From assembly GCA_023386855.1 (NCBI GenBank), contig JAEWIW010000373.1:1-5642 (forward strand): a DNA stretch of 5,642 nucleotides, in the 5' to 3' direction. The position numbers were made by a program, and so were the translations under genes. The DNA is from Bacteroidota bacterium (GTDB lineage Bacteria; Bacteroidota; Bacteroidia; Chitinophagales; Chitinophagaceae). The notes below the pieces were generated by a model. The model made no database searches and was not told the DNA's origin. It saw nothing but the letters and a program-made list of their open reading frames with translations. Shown here in pieces: positions 1 to 5,642 of this stretch. Position 1 is the stretch's first letter; each line of letters opens with the position of its first letter.

Positions 1-1023
1 CCGGTACACCTCTATAATTGTAGCTTCACTTACATCCCTTCCAGCTTCTGTACTTACCATCCATGCACTCTGTTGCACATGGTTCATGATATAACTGTAA
101 ATGCCATAAGTATATCCTTTGTCCTCCCGGATATTGGCCATTAACCTCGAACCAAAGAATCCTCCAAACAAATTGTTCAGCACCTGGGCTTTCTGGAAAT
201 CAGGATGATGCCTGTTGGGAAAATGCCTTGCAATACGGATGGCCGATTGAACGCCCTGTTCATCATTGATCACGGTCTGCTTCATGGTAGCCGAAGGCTC
301 CACCGGGTGCAGCGGTCCCAGGTTGGCCTTGCGATGATTCTTTAAAGGCAATGCCCCAAAGATCTTCTCGAGCGAAGCCAATAAACTCACCGGAATCTTT
401 CCTGCCACAAATATTAAACAATGCCCGTTCTTATAATGATCATGATAAAACTCCAGCAGGTCATCCCTTTGCAACTGGTCATAATCTTCCAGCCTGCTGT
501 ATTTTCCATAAGGATGTTTTTCGCCAAACAGTTGCGCATCGATAAGCCTTCCTGCAACAAAATCATTTTTCTGCAATCCCACTTTCAACCGCTGCTTTGA
601 ATTCGTTTTATATACCTCCAGCTCTTCTTCGGAAAAGATAGAATCACTGATCATTTCTGCCACCACCGGTACCAACTCATCAACATGTTTTGAAAGGCAA
701 TGCAATGAGATCTCTGCAGTTTCATTATAAGCACTCCTGTTCAGGTAGGCACCATAATAATCGAAATGCTCATTGATATCAAAAGCATTCATCTTCGCCG
801 TTCCATTCTTGATCAAAAAATTGGTCGCTGCAGCCACCGTATTCTTCTTCTCATAACTGTTCCCTGCAAAAAATACCCAGTTGATCATTAGCGTATCTTC
901 CGTTCCCATATCCACCATGTACACTTCCACACCATTGGAAAGTTTTTCCATCCTGGCCGGTGGAAGTGCAATATTGAATTCTACCGGGTCCTTGATCGGC
1001 GGCGCTATTTTTCTATTTACCAT
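1..1023 (-). CDS. M16 peptidase family protein, non-catalytic subunit (C-terminus cut by window edge)
   Basis: The frame is open for 341 codons from ATG at 1023-1021 to the left edge, so the C-terminal end is missing (M16B chains usually run to about 410-430 residues). It has the M16 two-domain layout. The N-terminal domain contains LSNGVEVYMVD (28-38), the usual beta-strand entry of the family. Where active members have HxxEH, this chain reads AATNF (65-69) followed by LIKNGT, so both zinc-binding His and the catalytic Glu are absent. The C-terminal domain is well conserved: LFGGFFGSRLMANIRE (285-300) and DKGYTYGIYSY (301-311), with Arg293 and Tyr304/Tyr306 matching the Arg/Tyr substrate-binding pair of non-catalytic M16B partners. 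There is no signal peptide. It starts 15 bp after the stop of the catalytic M16 gene, so co-transcription and heterodimer formation are inferred. No Shine-Dalgarno is seen; the upstream bases are A-rich. The family call is firm; the substrate is unknown. Confidence 0.92.
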   Translation of the reverse strand, partial: MVNRKIAPPIKDPVEFNIALPPARMEKLSNGVEVYMVDMGTEDTLMINWVFFAGNSYEKKNTVAAATNFLIKNGTAKMNAFDINEHFDYYGAYLNRSAYNETAEISLHCLSKHVDELVPVVAEMISDSIFSEEELEVYKTNSKQRLKVGLQKNDFVAGRLIDAQLFGEKHPYGKYSRLEDYDQLQRDDLLEFYHDHYKNGHCLIFVAGKIPVSLLASLEKIFGALPLKNHRKANLGPLHPVEPSATMKQTVINDEQGVQSAIRIARHFPNRHHPDFQKAQVLNNLFGGFFGSRLMANIREDKGYTYGIYSYIMNHVQQSAWMVSTEAGRDVSEATIIEVYR

Positions 1024-1038
1024 ATATGCTTTTTCTTG

Positions 1039-2283
1039 CTAAACCTGGTTTTCGCTGTGATAGTAAAGTGTGTTTGAATTGTTGACATCAAAGATCCGCT
1101 TGCTGTATTGCAGGATGTCATCCGCAGTTACGGAAAAATATTTTTCCCTGTCTTTATTGAACAATGAAGCATCGCCCAGCAGTTCATAAAAAGCAAGACT
1201 ATTTGCCCTGGCCATCACGCTCATGTCTTCAAATGCAATGGCAGACTCGGTTTTATTCTTGATCTTGGTAAGTTCCTTCTCACTGATCAGGGATGTTCTC
1301 ATCTTCTCCAACTCTTCTTCCACGGCCTGCTCCGCATCTTCCATCTTCACGCCTTTCACTAATTTTCCTTCAATGGTAAGCAGTCCTCCATCGATCGATC
1401 CGAAATGATAACATTCAATATTGCTGAAGAGTTTTTTGTCTTTTACCAGCGACTGGAACAACCGGGAAGATCCGCCTCCACCCAGAACTTCAGTGATGAG
1501 ATCGGCAACATAATATCCATGGTCAAGCCTTCCATCCATATGCCAGCATTTGTATAATGCATCCAAAGGTACATTCGCGGTCACCGTCATTTTCCTTGGC
1601 GCTGCCTGCCTGGGTTCAGCAGGAATATTCCGCTCATATCTTTCACCCGCAGGGATATCGACAAACCATTTCTCCACCAGCGGCTTCACTTCTTCCGTTT
1701 TTACATTACCTGCCACTACCATGATGGCATTCACCGGCCGGTAATGTTTGAAGAAGAACTGCTTTACATCTTCAAGGCTGGCATTTTCTATATGCGAAAG
1801 TTCTTTGCCAATAGTCATCCAGCGGTAAGGATGCTTCTCGTAAGCCATCTCCCGCATTCTGAACCATACATCTCCATATGGCTTGTTGATATAATGTTCC
1901 TTGAACTCTTCCGATACCACCTTGCGTTGAACATCGAGGCTTTTTTCATTGAATGCAAGCGATAACAACCTGTCGCTTTCCAACCATAGGGCTGTTTCAA
2001 GGTTCTCGGCAGGAAGCTGCACATAGTAATTCGTTACATCATTGCTGGTATAGGCATTGTTCTCACCACCAGCCACCTGTAATGGCGTTTCAAAATCTTC
2101 AATATTGATGCTTCCCCCGAACATCAGGTGTTCGAAAAGATGCGCAAATCCTGTTTTAGAAGGATCTTCATCCCTGGCTCCCACATCGTACATGATATTG
2201 ACGACGGCCATTGGCGTGGAAGGATCTTCATGCACAATCACCCGCAGCCCGTTATCAAGTATAAATTTGTTGTATTGAATCAT
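1039..2283 (-). CDS. M16 family zinc metallopeptidase, catalytic subunit
   Basis: This is a complete 414-residue chain, the normal length for an M16B (mitochondrial-processing-peptidase-like) subunit. The inverted zinc motif is intact: GFAHLFEHLMFGGS (45-58) gives His48 and His52 as ligands and Glu51 as catalytic base. The third ligand is in VVSEEF, most likely Glu126 (Glu125 is the alternative), at the spacing the family requires. Other family signatures are NNAYTSNDVTNYY (75-87), HPYRW (151-155) and HYRPVNAIMVVAGNV (180-194). The second domain has GGGGSSRLFQSL (268-279), but the following segment, KDKKLFSNIE, lacks the Tyr that the partner chain carries. No signal peptide or TM segment is visible, so a cytoplasmic location is the simplest reading. 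The stop is TAG at 1041-1039, 15 bp before the partner gene. The start lies 40 bp after the aspartyl-protease gene. Expected role: an ATP-independent clamshell peptidase degrading or processing peptides. The substrate cannot be read from sequence. Confidence 0.95.
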   Translation of the reverse strand: MIQYNKFILDNGLRVIVHEDPSTPMAVVNIMYDVGARDEDPSKTGFAHLFEHLMFGGSINIEDFETPLQVAGGENNAYTSNDVTNYYVQLPAENLETALWLESDRLLSLAFNEKSLDVQRKVVSEEFKEHYINKPYGDVWFRMREMAYEKHPYRWMTIGKELSHIENASLEDVKQFFFKHYRPVNAIMVVAGNVKTEEVKPLVEKWFVDIPAGERYERNIPAEPRQAAPRKMTVTANVPLDALYKCWHMDGRLDHGYYVADLITEVLGGGGSSRLFQSLVKDKKLFSNIECYHFGSIDGGLLTIEGKLVKGVKMEDAEQAVEEELEKMRTSLISEKELTKIKNKTESAIAFEDMSVMARANSLAFYELLGDASLFNKDREKYFSVTADDILQYSKRIFDVNNSNTLYYHSENQV

Positions 2284-2323
2284 AATAATCTTTGATGCGG
2301 CAAATTACTAAAGAACTGGCTAC

Positions 2324-3514
2324 TCAAAGAATGCTCCTGATTTTAAGCGTAAGCAATACCGGCCCGTCTTCCCGGAGCACTAGGAATTTTAATTTCTGTC
2401 CCGGCCGCTGCAGCATGTTTTTATATACCTGTATATTCTTGGTGAAATTGTTGTCTATGGCAAGAACAATATCGCCTTCCTTAAGCCCCGCTGCCTGGGC
2501 AGGGGAGCCCTCCATTACATCCATGATGGTCACTTCTCCATCCACCAGGTACATGCCCAGACCGGTATAACTATAATCGAAAATATCCTTGAAGTGGGTA
2601 TTGGGGGTCATATGGATTTCCTTCTTTTCATAGTTAAGAATAAGGTTGAACCTTCGCAACAGGTCGTTGCCGATTAATCCGCCCAAAAATGGATAAGATG
2701 TAACATTGTATTCATCATCGAAAATATAGGTGGGAACATTCCTGAAACGGTAGGGTCCCAGCTTCACCTGCCTGATCACTCCCATGCGCATGGCTGTTTT
2801 ACCTCCAAGTCCTTCGGCCTGTGATTTATACCATTTTCTTTTTGGATTAAGAAAGGCACTGTCTTCCGCGAATTCGCTCGACAGCAGCAGGCACATGCCT
2901 GCCCCCGTATCAAAATAAAACCGCGATTCCAGTTCGCGCTGGTCCCTGAGCTGGCTGGGTATCACCGGGAGGTTCACCAATAAAGGCCGCAGGGTAAAGC
3001 CTCCCCTCGGGTAACGAAGGGTGCCCCTGGTATGCACCGTGATATAGGAGCTGTCGTAATTGACCTTAACAATGTACCTCGACAAAAAACTAAACCCGAT
3101 GATGCCATCGATCTTTTCGCCATAAGCACTGGTGAGGATATCATAATCGTTGATATGAAAATTCAGGCTGTCGATTCTTAAGCCAGGAAGATAAAGCGTA
3201 TGGTTATAGGCAAACCTTACCAGCCGGATGCCTGCGATTCCACGGACCGTTTTATCACTTAGTTCAGTTTTCAGTTGCATCTGCACCACCGTGGATGAAT
3301 CAAGGGAAATACCGCCACTCCCCGTATCCAGGATGAAATTGAGGCTATCGGGGAAGTCCTCAAATTTGGCTTTCATGATAATGATTCCACCCGTAAGCAT
3401 GCGGAAAGGTACCCTGGTGATATAGCGGGAGGGAGGTGGAACAAATTCTTCCTGCGCCTTTAAGGAGGGTACGACCAGTAAGGTAAACATGACCAGCATC
3501 AGGAGGGGGCGCAT
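2324..3514 (-). CDS. Secreted two-lobed aspartyl-protease-like protein with C-terminal PDZ domain
   Basis: The product has 396 residues. An SPI signal peptide is clear: MRP, a hydrophobic core (4-16), then PSLKA-Q with likely cleavage after Ala20. There is no lipobox Cys, so it should be periplasmic or exported. Two retropepsin-like lobes follow. Lobe 1 has NFILDTGSGGISLD (59-72, catalytic-type Asp63-Thr-Gly) and a later DGIIGFSFLSRY (136-147). Lobe 2 has FYFDTGAGMCLLLSS (199-213, Asp202-Thr-Gly) and GGLIGNDLLRRFNL (278-291). Both lobes thus keep the DTG triad plus the hydrophobic-Gly segment, so the single chain could form a pepsin-like active site. A PDZ domain occupies about 315-396, with GSPAQAAGLKEGDIV (336-350) typical of bacterial PDZ domains. 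It is the first gene of the minus-strand run and faces mqnC divergently. Proteolytic activity is inferred from motifs; many Bacteroidota proteins of this architecture are uncharacterised, and the PDZ could serve substrate or partner binding. Confidence 0.9.
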   Translation of the reverse strand: MRPLLMLVMFTLLVVPSLKAQEEFVPPPSRYITRVPFRMLTGGIIIMKAKFEDFPDSLNFILDTGSGGISLDSSTVVQMQLKTELSDKTVRGIAGIRLVRFAYNHTLYLPGLRIDSLNFHINDYDILTSAYGEKIDGIIGFSFLSRYIVKVNYDSSYITVHTRGTLRYPRGGFTLRPLLVNLPVIPSQLRDQRELESRFYFDTGAGMCLLLSSEFAEDSAFLNPKRKWYKSQAEGLGGKTAMRMGVIRQVKLGPYRFRNVPTYIFDDEYNVTSYPFLGGLIGNDLLRRFNLILNYEKKEIHMTPNTHFKDIFDYSYTGLGMYLVDGEVTIMDVMEGSPAQAAGLKEGDIVLAIDNNFTKNIQVYKNMLQRPGQKLKFLVLREDGPVLLTLKIRSIL

Positions 3515-3645
3515 AAAGTATTTTTTAGCAGTAAAGGCTTCCCTTAAGTTAAGGCAATATAAATATCTATTACAACCGGCTATAAATAAAACATATCAGG
3601 GGCGGCTATCTTTTCCTTTAGTACTTTTACAGCCAATTTGTTGTA
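3515..3645. promoter_or_regulatory. Divergent intergenic promoter region
   Basis: These 131 bp separate two divergently transcribed genes and so must contain both promoters. The centre is AT-rich and holds TATAAATA twice (3558-3565 and 3581-3588, 23 bp apart). On the plus strand, TACTTTTA at 3622-3629 is one mismatch from the Bacteroidota -7 consensus TAnnTTTG and lies 16 bp before the mqnC ATG. I see no convincing -33 TTG at the right spacing, so this assignment is weak. On the minus strand no good match to the consensus was found. Neither gene has a Shine-Dalgarno. The region function follows from gene orientation; exact promoter positions are uncertain. Confidence 0.55.
3542..3554. repeat. 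Perfect 6-1-6 inverted repeat, possible operator
   Basis: CCTTAA and TTAAGG flank a single central G. The dyad is 27 bp upstream of the aspartyl-protease ATG on the minus strand. A 1-nt spacer makes an RNA hairpin unlikely, so a protein-binding site is the more plausible reading. A 13-bp AT-rich dyad can also arise by chance, so this is tentative. Confidence 0.3.
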
Positions 3646-4770
3646 ATGAACCTAGAAGAACTCTACCAGAAAGCGTTAAGGTTTGAATTCCTTTCCGTAG
3701 AAGAAGGAATGCATCTTTTCGAGCACGCTCCTTTGACCGAACTTATGCAGGTGGCCAACGAGATGCGTAAAAAGCATGTTCCCCATGGGAAAGTGACCTG
3801 GATCATCGACCGCAATATGAATACGACCAATGTTTGTATTGCCAACTGTAAATTCTGTAATTTCTACCGCATACCCGGCCATGCCGAAGCCTATATCACC
3901 GATATTGAAACCTACAGGGAAAAGATCGAAGAAACCTTCCGCTATGGTGGCGAGCAGCTGCTCTTGCAGGGTGGTCACCATCCTAACCTGGGTTTGCAAT
4001 ATTATGCCGACCTGTTCAGGCAGCTGAAACAGATGTATCCAAGGTTAAAACTCCATGCACTCGGCCCCCCCGAGATCGCCCATATCACCAAGCTGGAAAA
4101 ATCGACCCACCATGAAGTGTTGAAAACACTTAAGGAAGCCGGACTGGATTCCTTACCTGGCGCGGGCGCAGAGATATTGGTCGACAGGGTACGAAGGCTG
4201 ATCTCAAAGGGTAAATGCGGCGCGCAGGAATGGCTTGATGTAATGCATGAAGCGCATAAGCTTGACCTTACCACCTCTGCTACCATGATGTTTGGTCATG
4301 TTGAAACCCTCCGGGAACGTTTTGAACACCTGGTAAAACTCAGGGAAGTACAGGCGAAAAAACCTGAACATGCAAAGGGCTTCCTGGCTTTCATTCCCTG
4401 GACCTTCCAGGATGCCGATACCTTGCTGGCAAGGATCCGCGGCGTGCATAACATGACCACGGCCGATGAATATATCCGGATGATCGCCCTGGGAAGGATC
4501 ATTCTACCCAATGTGAAAAATATCCAGGCTTCCTGGCTGACCGTAGGAAAACAGACCGCGCAGGTTTGCCTTCATGCAGGAGCAAATGATTTTGGAAGTA
4601 TCATGATCGAAGAGAACGTGGTTAGTGCTGCTGGTGCTCCTCACCGGTTCACTTACAAGAGTATCCAGAATGCGATCAGGGAAGCCGGTTTTGAACCCCA
4701 GCTAAGAAACCAGCAATATGAATTCCGGGAATTGCCTGCCGAAATACAGGAGCAGGTGATCACCTACTAA
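3646..4770 (+). CDS. mqnC: Cyclic dehypoxanthinyl futalosine synthase (radical SAM)
   Basis: The product is a 374-residue radical SAM enzyme of the futalosine menaquinone pathway, expected to cyclise dehypoxanthine futalosine to cyclic dehypoxanthine futalosine in the cytoplasm, using a [4Fe-4S] cluster and S-adenosylmethionine. The cluster motif CxxxCxxC is CIANCKFC (Cys64, Cys68, Cys71), followed by NFYR. Typical MqnC segments are LLLQGGHHPNLGLQYY (105-120), HALGPPEI (137-144), LDSLPGAGAEILVDRVRR (167-184), SATMMFGHVET (211-221) and FLAFIPWTFQ (246-255). The AEILVDRVRR and IPW segments favour MqnC over the related MqnE and CofH. The length is normal. The first ATG after the in-frame TAG at 3619-3621 is 3646, which fixes the start; there is no Shine-Dalgarno, as is usual in Bacteroidota. 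The gene is monocistronic: its own terminator follows 8 bp after the TAA. No other mqn gene lies in the window, so the pathway is probably dispersed. Confidence 0.94.
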   Translation: MNLEELYQKALRFEFLSVEEGMHLFEHAPLTELMQVANEMRKKHVPHGKVTWIIDRNMNTTNVCIANCKFCNFYRIPGHAEAYITDIETYREKIEETFRYGGEQLLLQGGHHPNLGLQYYADLFRQLKQMYPRLKLHALGPPEIAHITKLEKSTHHEVLKTLKEAGLDSLPGAGAEILVDRVRRLISKGKCGAQEWLDVMHEAHKLDLTTSATMMFGHVETLRERFEHLVKLREVQAKKPEHAKGFLAFIPWTFQDADTLLARIRGVHNMTTADEYIRMIALGRIILPNVKNIQASWLTVGKQTAQVCLHAGANDFGSIMIEENVVSAAGAPHRFTYKSIQNAIREAGFEPQLRNQQYEFRELPAEIQEQVITY

Positions 4771-4778
4771 TTTTCTAC

Positions 4779-4810
4779 AAACGGTCCTGGGAGTTCCCGG
4801 GACCGTTTTT
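4779..4810 (+). terminator. Intrinsic terminator of mqnC
   Basis: A GC-rich hairpin begins 8 bp after the mqnC stop. The left arm 4779-4791 pairs with 4796-4808 over 13 pairs, with one G-U wobble (T4788 opposite G4799), around a 4-nt AGTT loop. A TTTTT run ends the structure (4806-4810). The T-tract exists only on the plus-strand side, so it acts for mqnC rather than bidirectionally. It isolates mqnC from the sensor gene downstream. Confidence 0.9.
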
Positions 4811-4862
4811 CAAATAAATCAGTTCCTGCAACGTTTAATGTTCTCCATCCACTGAAAACCAT

Positions 4863-5642
4863 ATGACTAGTTCCCTGAGAAAATTGGTTAGGATTGCCAC
4901 CATTCTGCTGGCCATAGTGCTGTTCTTTAATTTTTTTGGCTATTACCTGGTGCAGGTTAAATCAAAAGAAAATGAACGCTTCGTTGAAGTAGTGGATGTA
5001 GCAGCCAAGCAACGACTGCTTTCACAACTCATCTCCAAGGATATCGCGGTGCTGGTTTACGGCAACCTGCCGGAAAAATCCAAATCGCTCTACAGGGAAA
5101 GCCTCCAGAAGGCGATGGAAGATATCCAACAGAACAACCGCTATCTTAATAACGAAATCCGCCTCGGCAAACTTCCTGCTCCTCCAAGCACTTTTAAGGT
5201 GAGGACCATACTGGCAAAAGCACATACCCATCTTCAAACCATCAGCACTACCGGTGAAAAAGTAGCCAGGGCCGGAACAGAAGAATTGCAGCAATCGGGC
5301 AAGCAATATCTCAACGAAACGCTCTATAATGAAAAGAAGTTCCTTAAGCTGATGGACCAGCTGAACGAGGAATATGTACAAATATTAAATGAAAAAGTCA
5401 GTGCGGCTTCCAGGATAAATACCGGCAAATTCATTTCTTTGATCGTTGCCTTGCTTTGCCTTGGGCTACTCGTTCTTGAACCGCTTTTCAAAAGCAACCA
5501 GCGCAATTATCGCGAGCTGCAGATCGCCAGGAATGAACTATTGAATGAAAAGAAATACCTCGCTTCAATACTCAACTCTCAAACCAATTACGTGATCCGC
5601 ATCAACAGGGAAGGAAATATCTCTTATGCGAATCCGCAATAC
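4863..5642 (+). CDS. Membrane sensor with PilJ-like domain and PAS domain, probable histidine kinase (C-terminus cut by window edge)
   Basis: The frame is open for 260 codons from ATG 4863 to the right edge. Order of parts: TM helix about 9-30; extracytoplasmic helical region about 31-188; second TM about 189-208 (ISLIVALLCLGLLVLEPLF); a short charged helical linker, 211-232, likely coiled coil; then SILNSQTNYVIRINREGN (235-252) with ISYANPQY, the first strands of a PAS domain. The segment VAAKQRLLSQLISKD (46-60) resembles the first helix of PilJ/nitrate-sensor type four-helix domains, whose signature is a Gly/Ala-x-Gln-Arg-x-Leu-Ser-Gln run. Such architectures usually continue into HisKA and HATPase modules, but diguanylate cyclase or chemoreceptor outputs cannot be excluded because the end is missing. 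The gene begins 52 bp after the mqnC terminator and so needs its own promoter; none was confidently found. No Shine-Dalgarno is visible. The start is supported by the TM helix beginning right after SSLRKLVR. The ligand is unknown. Confidence 0.85.
   Translation, partial: MTSSLRKLVRIATILLAIVLFFNFFGYYLVQVKSKENERFVEVVDVAAKQRLLSQLISKDIAVLVYGNLPEKSKSLYRESLQKAMEDIQQNNRYLNNEIRLGKLPAPPSTFKVRTILAKAHTHLQTISTTGEKVARAGTEELQQSGKQYLNETLYNEKKFLKLMDQLNEEYVQILNEKVSAASRINTGKFISLIVALLCLGLLVLEPLFKSNQRNYRELQIARNELLNEKKYLASILNSQTNYVIRINREGNISYANPQY

Noticed and set aside
1..1023. Broken or pseudogene M16 peptidase because HxxEH is missing
   Set aside because: The frame is intact for 341 codons and the C-terminal substrate-binding segment is well kept, which fits a functional non-catalytic subunit rather than decay.
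2292..2570. Plus-strand open frame of 92 codons
   Set aside because: It overlaps antisense the PDZ-coding end of the aspartyl-protease gene and has no family features.
3676..3999. Minus-strand open frame of 107 codons
   Set aside because: It is antisense to the radical SAM core of mqnC, including the cluster cysteines; it is a by-product of coding constraint on the other strand.
3646..4770. Aminofutalosine synthase (MqnE) or the F420 enzyme CofH as identity of the radical SAM gene
   Set aside because: The GAEILVDRVRR, MMFGHVET and AFIPW segments and the N-terminal layout fit MqnC better; MqnE and CofH share the fold but differ at these segments.
4779..4810. Hairpin read as a bidirectional terminator
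   Set aside because: The minus-strand side has no long T-run after the stem, and there is no minus-strand gene upstream of it to terminate.
5022..5381. Minus-strand open frame of 119 codons
   Set aside because: It lies wholly inside the sensor gene, whose plus-strand frame has TM helices and PAS features. The antisense product has no recognisable domain.

Overview
The window looks like chromosomal DNA from a member of the Bacteroidota, probably a Chitinophagaceae-type soil or aquatic bacterium. The evidence is moderate GC content, no Shine-Dalgarno sequence in front of any start, an SPI signal peptide ending in the Ala-Gln junction common in this phylum, paired M16B peptidases, and a menaquinone gene of the futalosine route. 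The species assignment is inference from style, not from a marker gene.

The left part (1-3514) is a minus-strand run of three genes that reads as one operon. First comes a secreted or periplasmic two-lobed aspartyl-protease-like protein with a C-terminal PDZ domain (2324-3514). After 40 bp follows a catalytic M16 zinc peptidase (1039-2283), and after 15 bp a non-catalytic M16 partner (1023-1, cut by the left edge). The two M16 chains have complementary losses. The first keeps the HxxEH zinc site but lacks a Tyr in the C-terminal substrate-binding segment. The second has lost HxxEH and keeps an Arg/Tyr pair. That is what an obligate heterodimer would show.

A 131-bp AT-rich gap (3515-3645) separates this run from divergently transcribed genes on the right and must hold both promoters. 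It contains a perfect 6-1-6 dyad and a repeated TATAAATA octamer. On the plus strand lies mqnC (3646-4770), a radical SAM enzyme of the futalosine menaquinone pathway, followed by a strong intrinsic terminator (4779-4810). After it comes the first 260 codons of a membrane-bound sensor (4863 to the right edge): TM helix, PilJ-like extracytoplasmic helical domain, second TM helix, short coiled coil and the beginning of a PAS domain. It is probably a histidine kinase whose output module lies outside the window.

No tRNA, rRNA, CRISPR array, insertion sequence or phage gene was seen. Coding density is high and there is no gene-free stretch above about 130 bp. The region is mostly ordinary core-type chromosome. 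The most noteworthy element is the proteolytic three-gene run with complementary M16 chains.
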